A stretch of DNA of 64,000 nucleotides from Kappaphycus alvarezii (GCA_002205965.3 NADL03000523.1:1736001-1800000); one strand, 5' to 3'; counted from the first letter of the stretch, positions 30,914 to 41,520 are shown. The notes: generated by a model from the sequence alone, not told the origin. A program made the numbers and translations.

Positions 30914-31449
30914 AGGCGGCCCATGTTAATCTAAACGGGGATGTACCCCTTCGTCTGTCCGCAATTGGGACAGAAACAGCAGGCAACAATGAAATGTATT
31001 ATGATTGTGTTGTCGGATGTGTACAGTCTGTTGGTCATCTCGACCCAGGGGCCACAGACAATTTTATAACCTCCGAGCTGGCTCAGCGAGCTTGTCTTGA
31101 AGTACGTGATTTTGTCACGAAGGTGGAGCTAGGAGACGGCTCCGAAACGAAGACTACAGGGATCACGAATGGTATCATTGGCCTAGACGGTTGCTTAAGC
31201 GAGCAAACTCTGTATGTAATCGAGCTGCCCGAGCACACGCCGTTAGTGCTAGGCCGATCATGGTTAAGAGAGCATAATCCTATCGTGGATTGGAGTAACT
31301 GCTCTCTCAAAGTCGTTCTGCCAGGTGGATCTACGAAATTGATACGACCTCGGCAAGTACCGCGCCATAGAAGCATATCCCTGAAGACAATTTCCATCAA
31401 AAGGATGAGAAAGATGCTGCGAAAGGGCAACGTTGAGCTTTTGCGGTGA
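30802..31449 (+). CDS. protease region of chromovirus 2
   Basis: The frame contains HLDPGATDNFITSELAQRA, the retropepsin active site (DPGA where DSGA is usual), then PLVLGRSWLREHNPIVDW, a conserved partner motif. It overlaps the gag knuckle frame and ends TGA 31447-31449, overlapping the next ORF. The final residues KMLRKGNVELLR would flow into the RT ORF after a -1 shift at CTTTTG (31438-31443). Confidence 0.82.
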   Translation: MWCGVGTRTQMFNRRKQPEWVAGGRPWGQPKRPTPSLEAAHVNLNGDVPLRLSAIGTETAGNNEMYYDCVVGCVQSVGHLDPGATDNFITSELAQRACLEVRDFVTKVELGDGSETKTTGITNGIIGLDGCLSEQTLYVIELPEHTPLVLGRSWLREHNPIVDWSNCSLKVVLPGGSTKLIRPRQVPRHRSISLKTISIKRMRKMLRKGNVELLR

Positions 31450-34193
31450 AGGTAATGCCTGCGGAGGGAAAGTCCAAGGTGGCGCCTGAGTTGGCATCGT
31501 TAGTCGGGGAGTACGGCGAAATTTTCCGAGATGAGTTGCCAGATGAACTACCACCGCAAAGAGGCGTTAATTTTGAGATCAATCTGAAAAGTGATTCAGC
31601 ACCTCCTGTGCGACCGGTTATCAGGCTATCAACAGATGAGCTAGCAGAGCTCAAACGGCAGTTGAAGGAGTTGGTCAACAAAGGATTTTTGCGCCCGTCA
31701 ATATCGCCGTATGGCGCACCAGTGTTTTTTGTGCGTAAGAAGTCAGGCGATCTTAGAATTGTATGTGATTTCCGCGCTCTCAACAAGATCACTATCCCAG
31801 ATGTGACACCTCTGCCACTCATATCCGAGGCCTTAGACCACGTGAGTGGGGCTACTGTATTTTCCAAAGTGGATCTTCTTGGTGCATACCACCAAATGCG
31901 TATTCGTGACGAGGACATCCCGAAGACCGCGATTCGAACACGATTCGGGTCTTATGAATGGACTGTACTGTGTTTCGGACTTACTAACGCGCCAGCCAGC
32001 TTCACACGTTTGCTGACGACGCTTCTACGAGACCTAAATGGCGAATGTTTGGTCATATTCCTTGATGATATACTTGTGTATAGTCGCAATATGGAGGAAC
32101 ATAAGAAACATTTGCGCTCGTTGTTTGATATCTTGCGCAGAGAACAACTGTTTGCAAAGCCAGCAAAATGCGAGTTTGGGAGCTCCAGTATCGAGTTCCT
32201 AGGGCACGTAGTCAGTGCAAACGGGATTGAGATGCAAGCTAATCTGAAGGATGCAATCCTAGACTGGCCAAGGCCAACGACGATTCGTCACGTCCAGCAG
32301 TTCATTGGGCTCGCGAATTATTACCGCAAGTTCATCAGAGGGTACGCTAATATCCTTCGGCCCGTGTCAGACATTTTAAGGTCGAAAACATTCGAGTGGG
32401 GTGAAGAGCAGGAGAACTCATTTGATGCGTTGAAGAAAGCTCTCACTACGGCGCCAGTGCTGGCACACCCCTCTTCTGAAAAAGAATTTATTGTTTCTAC
32501 GGATGCATCTCAATTTGCCGTCGGAGCAACTCTGGAACAAGACGGTAGACCAGTGGCTTACCTTTCTCATCGGCTAACAGACGCTGAAAGTCGATGGTGC
32601 GTAGGTGACCAGGAACTACTTGCTTTTATGATTGCCTTACGAGACTGGGAGGTTTACCTGAAGGGGAGAAAATTCACGTTCAGGACTGACCACGAACCCA
32701 TCCGCTATTTGCAGTCAAAGGCCAAGTTGTCAGGTCGCCAAGCCCGCTGGCTCGACACGCTACAGTCGTTTACATATGATACGTTACATGTCCCGGGGAA
32801 AGTGAATACTGTGCCAGATGCCCTGAGCCGACGCCCGGATCATGACATTCGTTTGCATTCCATTGCGCTAGGTGGAGCCTTGGATGAAATTAGGAACGCC
32901 TACCCCCACGATGCTTTGGCAAAAGAGCTGATTGAGTTCTTTAAAGACGAAACGCCGCCAAGCACACCACAGGGCAAACAACAAGCACAGAACTTTAAGT
33001 TTGAGAATGGAACTTTGCTATGGATAGCAAACGATCAGTCCAGAGTCTATATTCCGAACTATGGTGCCCTCCGGACAAATACTATCAAGGCATTCCACGA
33101 ACCTTCGCATTTTCATGCAGATAAGACGTATTCTGCAATGACGAGGCAAGTATATTGGCGTGGGATGTATGATGCCGTGCGTAGCTACTGTTCGCGATGC
33201 CATGACTGTCAGGTGAATAAGGTTAAGAACAGTCTCCCTGGAGGTAGCTTGCAGCCTCACGACATCCCCGAGAGCTGCTGGCACACTGTGTCTATGGATT
33301 TCTTGACGGAACTACCTATGGATGAAGATGCATTTGATTCTGTGTTTGTTGTCGTAGATAAACTCTCAAAAAGAGCAATCTTCATCCCCACCACGAAAGC
33401 AATTGATGCTCCCGGTGCAGCTCAGCTTTTGCAGCAGTATTTGTTTGCAAAGCACGGAGTACCACGTAAATTCATCTGCGATCGGGATCCGAAATTCAGA
33501 TCTAAGTTCTGGGAAGGTTTGACACGTATTTTTGAAGTCGACCTAAACATGTCTACTGCTGACCACCCAGAGACAGATGGCCAGTCAGAAGTTACGATTA
33601 AGACATTATCTGGAATGCTACGAGCTAGCATTCAGCGATCACCGAATCAGTGGAGTCGTATGCTCCCAGTTTTAGAATTCGAGTATAACTGTTCTCGAAG
33701 CGAGAGCACAGGCCTCTCCCCCTTTGAAGTAGACATCGGCCGAGTACCGTTGAGTGTGAAGACCAGAAGCTATTCTATTGAAGAAGTCCCGAGCCAGTCA
33801 GCGAGAGAATTGGCTGACCGCCTGGAAGCTTACCGCATTCTCGCACGCGACAATATAGCAGCAGCACGTGCCAAGCAACAGCACTACGCGAATCTTCGTA
33901 GGGATCCAAACGTGTCTTTTGAGAAGAATGAATTGGTTTTGTTACGTTCTGACGGCCTGGACAGCTTTAATAGATCGTCCTTACCAACTAAGTGGCGTCC
34001 GAAGTATTTGGGGCCATTGCGAGTGCTAGAAGTAATGAGTCCTGTTACTTATCGTCTGGAATTGCCTCCCACGATGTCGCGAGCACATAATGTATTTCAT
34101 GTTTCAAAGCTCAAGCGTTATCATCGCCCCGAGGGTGCCTCTGGCCCCTTCCAGTCGTCATTGATGCCGACGGGGCTGTCGAACACGAAGTAG
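31446..34193 (+). CDS. RT-RNase H-integrase polyprotein, chromovirus 2
   Basis: 915 codons without a stop. [52 protein letters not shown]. RNase H: STDASQFAVGATLEQ, GDQELLAFMIALRDW, RTDHEPIRYL. Integrase: finger ending CSRCHDCQ, then SMDFLTELPM, ICDRDPKFRSKFW, ETDGQSEVTIKTL, and the GPY-type KYLGPLRVLEVMSPVTYRL. All catalytic residues are present. The frame has no ATG of its own upstream of residue 4, as expected for pol reached by frameshift. It ends without the chromodomain, which lies in the next frame. Confidence 0.93.
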   Translation: MKVMPAEGKSKVAPELASLVGEYGEIFRDELPDELPPQRGVNFEINLKSDSAPPVRPVIRLSTDELAELKRQLKELVNKGFLRPSISPYGAPVFFVRKKSGDLRIVCDFRALNKITIPDVTPLPLISEALDHVSGATVFSKVDLLGAYHQMRIRDEDIPKTAIRTRFGSYEWTVLCFGLTNAPASFTRLLTTLLRDLNGECLVIFLDDILVYSRNMEEHKKHLRSLFDILRREQLFAKPAKCEFGSSSIEFLGHVVSANGIEMQANLKDAILDWPRPTTIRHVQQFIGLANYYRKFIRGYANILRPVSDILRSKTFEWGEEQENSFDALKKALTTAPVLAHPSSEKEFIVSTDASQFAVGATLEQDGRPVAYLSHRLTDAESRWCVGDQELLAFMIALRDWEVYLKGRKFTFRTDHEPIRYLQSKAKLSGRQARWLDTLQSFTYDTLHVPGKVNTVPDALSRRPDHDIRLHSIALGGALDEIRNAYPHDALAKELIEFFKDETPPSTPQGKQQAQNFKFENGTLLWIANDQSRVYIPNYGALRTNTIKAFHEPSHFHADKTYSAMTRQVYWRGMYDAVRSYCSRCHDCQVNKVKNSLPGGSLQPHDIPESCWHTVSMDFLTELPMDEDAFDSVFVVVDKLSKRAIFIPTTKAIDAPGAAQLLQQYLFAKHGVPRKFICDRDPKFRSKFWEGLTRIFEVDLNMSTADHPETDGQSEVTIKTLSGMLRASIQRSPNQWSRMLPVLEFEYNCSRSESTGLSPFEVDIGRVPLSVKTRSYSIEEVPSQSARELADRLEAYRILARDNIAAARAKQQHYANLRRDPNVSFEKNELVLLRSDGLDSFNRSSLPTKWRPKYLGPLRVLEVMSPVTYRLELPPTMSRAHNVFHVSKLKRYHRPEGASGPFQSSLMPTGLSNTK

Positions 34194-34372
34194 AGCGTAT
34201 TTTAGACAAGACCCGAGAGAATCGCAGGATTTATTATCTTGTCCAGTTCACTGGAGAGTCTGAGTCTGAGGCTGAATGGATCGCGAAGTCTGATCTAGGG
34301 CATTGCAAGGAACTCGTTAAGGAATATGAGAAAGCGCTGAGGACATCGCTTTCAAAGAGCGGGCGAGTGTAA
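34140..34372 (+). pseudogene. chromodomain of chromovirus 2, out of frame
   Basis: In the -1 frame relative to integrase: PVVIDADGAVEHEVERILDK, RRIYYLVQFTGESESEAEW, then ELVKEYEKAL. This is a chromodomain. A single-base gain or loss near 34135-34150 detaches it from integrase. The stop codon TAA at 34370 lies inside the first bases of the 3' LTR (TGTAACC). Confidence 0.78.
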
Positions 34373-34655
34373 CCGACTTAGGGTTCTTACTGTAATGTAC
34401 ACCCTTCGACCAAGCTAGCTTACAGGACAGGCTGCCACGAGAACTTTTATGACTTTGGGCAATCGCCGTCGTCACCCCGACGGTGCGGGGCACGCCGACG
34501 GGACCAACTCCCGAGTACCCAAATCGCTACTTAAACTGATGAGGCTAACTGTAGAGCATGGGATAGAAGGGAGGCAACACGGGCGGAACGACGAACGCTA
34601 GTGTAACGAAACGAACAACAGGGTTTTGGTAAACGACCACGCTTCCCCTGTTACA
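34368..34655 (+). repeat. 3' LTR of chromovirus 2
   Basis: 288 bp, apparently identical to the 5' LTR, preceded by the purine-rich AAAGAGCGGGCGAG. The second GAACC follows it. Confidence 0.95.
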
Positions 34656-35586
34656 GAACCAGCCTCATTTTTCGATAAATCAACGCTTTCGTAGTTCTTA
34701 GATGAATAATTGAAGTAGTCATCGGTTCTAGAAAAATTGCAAGATGAAGTAGAAGAATTGTCAGCAGCCCCCAACATATCCGATTCAGTTGAATTTAACC
34801 CATATGTCTCCATTTATTTGATTACAGCTCTCATTGCAAACTGCCCATCATTCGTTGTATAAACCATTGGGTTTTGTGATTTTTCAATGTAGTATATCCA
34901 TCACTATTGATACTCGCCGTTTCTAGTAGCTTGTAGTTTTTGTTTATATCCAATAAAAGCGCACATTCAGGTAAAAACACAGTGCAAAATCGAGCAAGAG
35001 AAACTGCTCGTATAGATAGCAAGTCCATAGCCAAGTCTTTCCAGAAAAGCGCGTTGGTAACTGACACGTCGGTTTCAATACTCTTAGTAGACCACGTAAC
35101 CTCATTTGTTACGGTATGTGTCGCCTTAATTTACGAGTTTTCTCCCAGAGCAATTTTAGCGTCAAATGGTTTCCTTTCCGAAAGCTTTTCAAGCTCGTTC
35201 ACCATGTGAATTGCAGTGCCAGAGTCAAGCATCATGATCGAGTGCTGCTTCACCGATGCTGTGTTTGCACGTGCAATGTAAGCTCGTTGTCTACTTGCCT
35301 TCTTGGCCCATTTCTTCCTTTTATCACTGGAATGGTCATCATCGTTATGCTCATCATCATCCTTTGGTTGGTGCTTTTTCTTATCAAATCTGAGATTTAG
35401 CTTATTGTCCGGATTGTTCACATTCAAGAAGCACTTGTATGTAGAATGTCCCTTCTGTTCACATATTCCGCAGTAAAAGGGAATTCTATCTGCATTTGCC
35501 GCACTTGCATTCCCATTATTTCGGAACTTCGAGTTTATGTCTCTGCTCTGTGCTCTTCTTGCAGGCTGCCTGGGACAACCATTCAA
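34656..35586 (-). pseudogene. Copia 1 zinc knuckle, protease and linker
   Basis: The minus frame from 35586 has CGICEQKGHSTYKC (CX2CX4HX4C), a Lys/Asp-rich linker, then MLDSGTAIHMVN, the DSG protease site. Later frames (35067-34831 and 34813-34656) give diverged linker sequence rich in Ser. The coding strip ends at the chromovirus target duplication. Confidence 0.8.
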
Positions 35587-36242
35587 TCAGTCTTGTCATC
35601 CGCCAAGGTCTTGATTGCTTCAATGACGGCTTTCAGTTCGGGTGCCTCGATTGAGCCAACGAGGAGCGTGATATTCATTTCGTTAGGAAGAACAGTGCCC
35701 ATGTTTGCATGCTCATCAATCATTCCTACTATTTTATAGATATCCAGGCCAATATCTCCTTTGAAAGAAGTAAACTTCGTTGACACAAGGTCTGACATTG
35801 TTGTAATTTTGGTGGCCGTCGATCTTGAATCATACCGCTCGTCCAAATTCTCAATCATATTGAATTGATTTCCAATGAATTGAAGCAAAACTATCAGTAC
35901 ACTGTTTGTCAATGACCTTACAATTCGGTTGGAAGCTTTCTCGCAATTCAGTTAAAACTTCTTTTACTCAGCCTGCCCTTCCTTGTGAGGGTTGTTTTCT
36001 TCCATAAGGGGTTGGCCGACTTCTTTCGCATCACAGAAAGCCTCAATCCGAATTCTCCACAACCTGTAGTCCAAATTATCATCGAACAGAGGTATGCTGT
36101 TTTTGTCGTCGTCCGTGCCCAGTTCGATTAGTTGTACGGGCAAAGTGAGAAGGACTTTGTTGATCAAGTAAGGGGATGAGCACTCTAGAGGAAGATAAAT
36201 CTTTGCTGAAGAAGAAGCTTTGCTAGCAATGCTCTGGGTCAA
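35583..36242 (-). pseudogene. Copia 1 gag
   Basis: Two pieces: SIPLFDDNLDYRLWRIRIEA and FCDAKEVGQPLM near 36100, typical of Copia gag N-termini, then a second frame with IGLDIYKIVGMIDEHANMG, LPNEMNITLLVGSIE. A stop near 35964 separates them. No ATG is found at the expected start. Confidence 0.75.
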
Positions 36243-36255
36243 TAACCTTACAAGC

Positions 36256-36504
36256 TGTATGGTTTGTTGTCATGCTTTCATCTACTGTGTTTACTTTGAT
36301 CTCGTGAATCTGGTGGTTAAGTACTGTAGCAAATGCAGAATGTACTCTCCTACCTTCATAATTCTAACTGTATTCTCCAAATTAAATGTGCTCTCCTGAC
36401 TATGGGGCAGTTAATCAGTAAATTATCTGACCAGTTTTGGTGATTAAGTATTAGGGAAAGGATTAACTGTCAAATATTAACGCAAATTGATCTGATATGT
36501 CACA
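36256..36504 (-). repeat. 5' LTR of Copia 1
   Basis: 249 bp, partner of 26338-26581. Minus sense starts TGTGACATATCAGAT and ends near CCATACA. Confidence 0.82.
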
Positions 36505-37202
36505 TCCTGGCAAAATTGAAGGACAGATTCGCGTTGCACTGCAATATGCGTTGCAATGCAGCTTCAAAAGGAGCTGTATCATCTTGTATGAGGTACTGAT
36601 TACTATATTTCGGAATATATCGAAAAGAATGAGGCGATTTCAACAGCCAGAGGGGTATGGAAAGTGCTACAAGCGAATGTATGCAGATGGCGACGTCACT
36701 TGCGAGCTTTGGCATTACTGCGGAGATCCGTATGGACCCGGTTAGGCGCAGATTTTTTTTTCGCCGTCATCTACAGGCCTATATTTTACTGTACTACCTC
36801 TCCTTGTCCAAATTTGCTTATAGTTCCGGTCCTTCCTCGTCCTTCCTGAACCTCGCTTATCATTACCGCTGTCCTCTCCAAATTTACTTCCATTTTATCT
36901 AGATATTTTTATACTGTATCTACCCCTCTGAATCGATCCCGAATCAAGTTCTTTTTCCCTTTTTGCTTACCTCCTCCTCCAACTTCGTTTTTTTTTGAGA
37001 AAAAGGGCGCAAATGCACTACTACAAAAATCCCTTGCAGATTTGTTTTACCTATTTCTAATCTATAGAACCTGCCCCGGGGGCCTATTTAAACCCCTTTA
37101 TTCCAAGTTTTAAACGTCCCCGATCATTTTGCTAATCACACCTCTCTCCCCTAGACACCCGAAACACCCTCCATTACCTCCCATTCCCCCAAATCTACCA
37201 AA
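36505..37202. other. upstream region of acidic gene B
   Basis: T- and C-rich DNA with CTATTTAAACCCC near 37086, a possible TATA-like element about 115 bp before the start codon. Frames at 36497-36902 carry no known motif. Confidence 0.45.
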
Positions 37203-37979
37203 ATGACCAATCTACGCCCCTCGAAAATCATTTCCAAAAATCGCCATCCCCGCCCCCTAAACTCTATTCCTCTACTCCCTTTCGGACCTACTGACCGCGA
37301 GGACTACCTGCGCCGGCAAACCAAGAAAAAGGTCATCTAATTCGTGCGTCGCCTCTTTATTGAGGATGAGGCGGAGGAGGTAGGTAAGGGGCGGGAGTGG
37401 GACATCGAAGAGGGAGCTGGGGAGACCTTTGAGGAATGGGTAGCCCCTGGATTGGTCTATGAGGTTAATAACGAGAATTAAGATGAGGATGAGGTTGAAG
37501 AGGAGGATGAGGATGAGGATGAGGCTGAAGAGGAGGATGAGGATGAGGATGAGGTTGAAGAGGAGGATGAGGATGAGGATGAGGCTGAAGAGGAGGATGA
37601 GGATGAGGATGAGGTTGAAGAGGAGGATGAGGATGAGGATGAGGTTGAAAAGGAGGATGAGGATGAGGATGAGGTTGAAGAGGAGGATGAGGATGAGGAT
37701 GAGGATGAAGAGGAAGAAGAGGAGGATGAAGAGGACGAGGACGAGTTGGATGAGGGAAATGGGGGCATGGAAAGTGTTGTACTGGTGGGGCCTGGACTGG
37801 AGAGTATGGATCAAGTGGTGCTGACGCTGGAACCGGATGGAGATATCTTTAGTAGTTTAGATATCTCCCACAAGGGAATAGAGAGCTGTGAGCCATTCGC
37901 AGATATTTGTGGGGACTGCTTGGACAGCATGGATATTTTAGAGGAGTTGTTTGGATCTGATTTAGAGAATGGGAAATAA
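37203..37979 (+). pseudogene. acidic-protein family, copy B, two in-frame stops
   Basis: ATG 37203 starts MTNLRPSKIISKNRHPRPL, with GPTDREDYLRRQTKKKVI next. A TAA at 37338 and another at 37479 interrupt one continuous frame that resumes each time and ends at TAA 37977 (258 codons). After the first stop: FVRRLFIEDEAEEV, GETFEEWVAPGLVYEV. After the second: an Asp/Glu repeat, then GNGGMESVVLVGPGLESMDQ and the end CEPFADICGDCLDSMDILEE. Copies A and D repeat these landmarks. No known domain is recognised; the CxxC near the end might bind metal. Undisturbed frame across two stops suggests either recent inactivation or stop suppression. Confidence 0.65.
37482..37740 (+). repeat. 30-bp tandem repeat encoding acidic tract
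   Basis: About eight units of GATGAGGATGAG-type sequence, each coding for roughly DEDEDE, Val or Ala, EEE. The first five alternate GTT and GCT, giving a 60-bp higher-order period. It is in frame with gene B. The opposite strand shows long Ser- and Leu-rich frames that are artefacts of the repeat. Confidence 0.9.
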
Positions 37980-38130
37980 GAGGACCTCATTGATTGTTAG
38001 TTTCTTAAGTATCTTCTATTTAGAGTATGTCATCCGCACAAATTGTTTCTGCGCATTTCCTGGTACCTTCTGTAGTTTTGTTCGGACTTTAGGGGTAGCC
38101 AAAAGTCTATATAAGCTGAGTAAACCGCTT

Positions 38131-38270
38131 CCTTATGGAGAGGTCAAGCAAGTTTGCAGGCAGGTTCAAGCTCAGTCCCAAATAGCTAGGAAGTTGAGAG
38201 TGAACTTCAGACCCAAGAAGCATTTATTTTACCCTAGTCACTAAGCATAAGTGGTAGACCCTGCCCCTTC
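38131..38270 (+). repeat. conserved 3' block of acidic family (B)
   Basis: Aligns with 57431-57570: AGGTCAAGCAA, AAGTTGA then AACTTC, and GCATA then GGTGG. In translation B gives KLRVNFRPKKHLFYPSH and D gives KLKVNFSPKKNFFSASP, both followed by a stop. The similarity is therefore kept at protein level and could be a final exon or a second ORF. Confidence 0.55.
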
Positions 38271-38755
38271 CATACTTGCTTGTAGCCCATTCAACTGTCT
38301 TCCCTATCCACTCCTTTTCGTTTGTTCAACTATACCACGGTAGCACTTTTGTCCCTTGCAACACCTCCTTCTTGGGGTAGTTGGTTCTGAATATCTCTTC
38401 TCCCGACGATTTACCCCTATCAGACTCATTGTAACTGATTTACAAACTATACCCGACAAATTTTTGACTTGGTATCAGGTTACTGATAGATTTTCGCAGG
38501 AGTGCAGCTAAAAGGAAGCTGCGCCAATCGACAGGGGAGAGCATTGTTTACCATTCATTCCACCTATTACCTCCAATTAAAGCATGAATTAGATTTGAGG
38601 GGGAAAATGAGTATCCGATGTTATAACGACATCAAATACGGGCACTAAAAGAGTAATTGCAAGTAGCTGAAGAGGGAAACAAGTATGGATGATACAGCAC
38701 TAAAACAAAGAAAGGGATGTTGGATGTGAAATAACACAAAGATCAGATGGTCTGG

Positions 38756-39435
38756 AATGACAACGATATGAGTAGAGGCATCCTCGTTTTCGATTCTAGA
38801 GCAGTTGCGTATATGATGCACGATCCCAAACTGTTTGCATCTGTGAAGAGATGTGTTGTTCCTTCAGTTACGATAGGAGATGGAAGCTAAACATGTCAAA
38901 ACAAGAAAGCGTAATCGGACCATCAGCAACAGATGATGATAGTTCAACATTTATTAATCAAAGAAATTCACTCTTTGTTCCACCACCGGATAGAAATCTA
39001 TTTTCTGTACCAAGATTAGATGCACAAGGATTTAAATTATGCTTCTGCGGCAGGAGATATGTGATTTGTTTCCAAGAGTACTGCTTCTATGAAAGAGATT
39101 CAGAGCTGTTTTATGTATTGATACTTTCAGGTAGTACTTCGAAAATTGAGGATGCCTCTGTCGCCTATGATGCCACCAGAGGAGAGAGATTGTGGAACCA
39201 GGGGCATTTTGATAGCATTTACTGTGTGAAAAAAGAATTCTACGGAAAAATTACCTTTCAAGGTCTAGATTTGACGAAGAAATTATCGCTGAAGTCTAGT
39301 AAACCACAACATGTGAGTCCTGGTGGCATCATATTGATTAACGTTTGTAGACCGTCACCTTTACCAACCATATGTGGTAATAGGTGCTTTCTTACCTTAT
39401 ACATGGAAAGTAAATATGGGTGGGGGTCCGACTAG
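38756..39435 (+). pseudogene. Copia 2 protease and GAG-pre-integrase
   Basis: FDSRAVAYMMHDPKLF corresponds to the protease DSGA-HM site with the Gly replaced by Arg. LFSVPRLDAQGFKL matches the region after the protease, and LWNQGHFDSIYCVKKEFYGK with ITFQGLDL the GAG-pre-integrase. The long frame 38851-39435 covers the latter parts. Confidence 0.7.
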
Positions 39436-39439
39436 AGGA

Positions 39440-39900
39440 CAAAGATAGGAGCTACGTACGTGGTTCCGCTTAGTGCAGTTGAAGTTCGAACCTAGGTTTT
39501 ACTGCAAGATCTAATGTCTATATTCAGTAGATGGCAGAGAATACGTAGCTTTACAGGACTATTTAAGTTGCATGGGATTTAGTGGGGCAATTTTGATCCC
39601 CATACTCCCCAGCGGAATTGGATTACGGAGAGATTCAACCAAACTCCAATGCATACTGCTTGTTCCATGCTGGCATAGCATGGATTCCCCGACACCTTCT
39701 TTGGGTAAATCATAGTTACAGCGGTGAAATTGCGCAATCTGATAGGGAATAAGGTGCAAAATGGTAAGACAACACACTAAGTCCTGACTGGAGGAGACCT
39801 AATGTCAGTAATTTGCGTATATTTGCATGTGAGGTTTGGATGGCGGACCCACGTAACAGAAAACAGAAATTGTACAACCTCACTCGCGACGGAATAGTAA
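39440..39900 (+). pseudogene. Copia 2 integrase remnant
   Basis: The segment HTPQRNWITERFNQTPMHTA followed by CSMLA corresponds to the integrase stretch around the catalytic Glu (TPQQNG-AER-N). The earlier core is lost in stops. Confidence 0.6.
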
Positions 39901-40039
39901 TCCGATGTTTAATAAAATGTAGCTACAGAGTGTGGAAAATTAAGAAAGGATGTATACACATTATCCTCACGTGTCTTTGAATGAAAATGTGTTCCACGCT
40001 AGTGAATGGTAAAAAAAAGAGTCTCCAGGAAGGGATGAA

Positions 40040-41520
40040 ACGTTTATCGAATTGACACGGCCTGTTGTTTGGATCTGGGAGATGTCCTTGAGATTTTTAG
40101 ATCTGAGAATAACGACTCCACCAATGGAGACGAGGGCTATGGGTCTACAACTGAAGGTCTCTAGACGATTAGTTCACTCCAAGACGGAGACGCTCAAGAA
40201 GCGGAAAATGCTCACATATTATCCAGCTCATAACAAACAAGTTCTTGAATCACAAGATGGCATAATCGTTCGTGTCCCAGATGTAATAATCTTCAGCATT
40301 CCTGAAGGAATGGAAAGTAACAATTGCCATCTTTGGAGCGAAGCTCTCTCAAAAGAAATTTATAACCTGCAAGAAAGAGGGACTTTGGTCAGTGAGGAAG
40401 TCCCAACAAGGGCCAAGGTGTTGGAGTCAAAGATGATCTTTGACCTAAAATGTAAGTCGGATGGAACAATTGAAAGGCATAAGGTTAGATTCGTAGTGCG
40501 AGGTTTCCGGAAAGGAAAATAATGTGTGTACATGCCGTAACGGTAGACATAGGATCAATTCGAATCGCGCTTGCGTCAGCTCCAAAGTGTGAAATAATTC
40601 ATCATCTTCATGTAAAAAATTGCATTACTTTATGACAATTTGGATGAATCAGACATTATCTACATCAAGCCTAAGAAAGGACTCTATATTGGCCTTCGAG
40701 ATAATCAAGCACTCACGTTTGTCGAGGAATTTTATGGCCTCAGGAAAGTTACGGAAATTTTGCTGAAGAAGTTCACAAAAAACCTATGTCTACTCAAATC
40801 AATTGAGTGCTTTTTCCGTACAACGCCCAATAGTATCCATGTATAGATTCAGTTTTGTGTAAATGATTTGTTGGTGGTGAGCAGCTCATAGTCTGCTCTT
40901 GATAAAGAGAAGGAAAATACCATGGAGGAATTTGTGATGAAGGACCTTGGTACAGTAAAATCATTCTTGGGACCCGAGATAGTATAGCGTGGGGATGGCG
41001 TGTCCCTCAATTAAAAAAATAAGCTCAGATACTGTTGGAAAATTTCTAATTGCGGAACTGTAAACCCATTACAAGGCCCATGTTATCTCCGAAAAAAACA
41101 TCTATGTATGACTCATAAGTGCTAAGCGGCAGTGGAGTCCGAAATTATCAAAAGGCGGTAGGTAACCTACTATTCTCGGCTACTTGCACAAGAAATTACA
41201 TTGCCGCAGCGGTCGCTGTAATTGAAAGAACGTCGAAAAAACCTGCGGTAGGAGACTGAAGCAAGTTTCATAGGATCTTCAGTACCTAAACTTGACATTG
41301 GATGTAGGAATGTGGTTCAGACTCAGAGACACCCCATTTTACATTACTAGGATCGGTTCGTTTGATTACTATTGGACTGAGAATTTGGATTCCAGACGAT
41401 CGATTAGCAGAGTTTGTGTTACTTTAATCAGAATTGCAATTTCTAGGAAGCGGAAAAAGCAATCTGTTACAGCCATATGGTCATGCGGGGCGGAATCGAT
41501 GACACTCTGAGGGCACAATA
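40040..41520 (+). pseudogene. Copia 2 RT and RNase H
   Basis: LWSEALSKEIYNLQERGT and IERHKVRFVVRGFRKG open the RT (frame 40052-40522). IIYIKPKKGLYIG and YGLRKVTEILLKKF follow, then FCVNDLLVVSS, where the YVDD box reads FCVND, and FVMKDLGTVKSFLG. RNase H traces appear at 41292-41510 (DSRRSISRVCV, and later AESMT). It is inactive. Confidence 0.75.

Larger units (their letters stand above)
29422..34655 (+). mobile_element. Ty3/gypsy chromovirus 2, young, nested in Copia 1
   Basis: 5234 bp with two 288-bp LTRs that look identical, and a 5-bp target duplication GAACC at 29417-29421 and 34656-34660. It is inserted opposite to the host Copia. Gag, protease, RT, RNase H, integrase and chromodomain are all present. 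Only a few defects are seen: an in-frame TAG after gag, a -1 step before RT, and a -1 step before the chromodomain. It is the youngest large insertion in the window. Confidence 0.95.
26338..36504 (-). mobile_element. Ty1/copia element 1, inactive, split by chromovirus 2
   Basis: Minus-strand order: LTR, gag, zinc knuckle, protease, GAG-pre-integrase, integrase, RT, RNase H, LTR, the Ty1/copia arrangement. The chromovirus at 29422-34655 lies between the protease part and GAG-pre-integrase. The frames are interrupted throughout. The LTRs (249 and 244 bp) differ at many positions, so the element is much older than its insert. No target duplication is seen. Confidence 0.9.
38756..41520 (+). mobile_element. 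Ty1/copia element 2, decayed, no LTRs found
   Basis: The plus-strand order protease, GAG-pre-integrase, integrase, RT, RNase H is readable only in pieces. It starts about 480 bp after the 3' block of acidic gene B. I found no flanking LTR pair, so the ends are probably lost. Confidence 0.78.

Noticed and set aside
26338..36504. Target duplication for Copia 1
   Set aside because: The flanks (CAGGC side and TCCTG side) do not match in direct orientation, and the LTR ends are uncertain by a few bases.
37272..37814. Long Leu/Ile-rich and poly-Ser frames on the minus strand
   Set aside because: They are the complement of the 30-bp acidic repeat; the simple sequence keeps several frames open. No independent evidence of coding.
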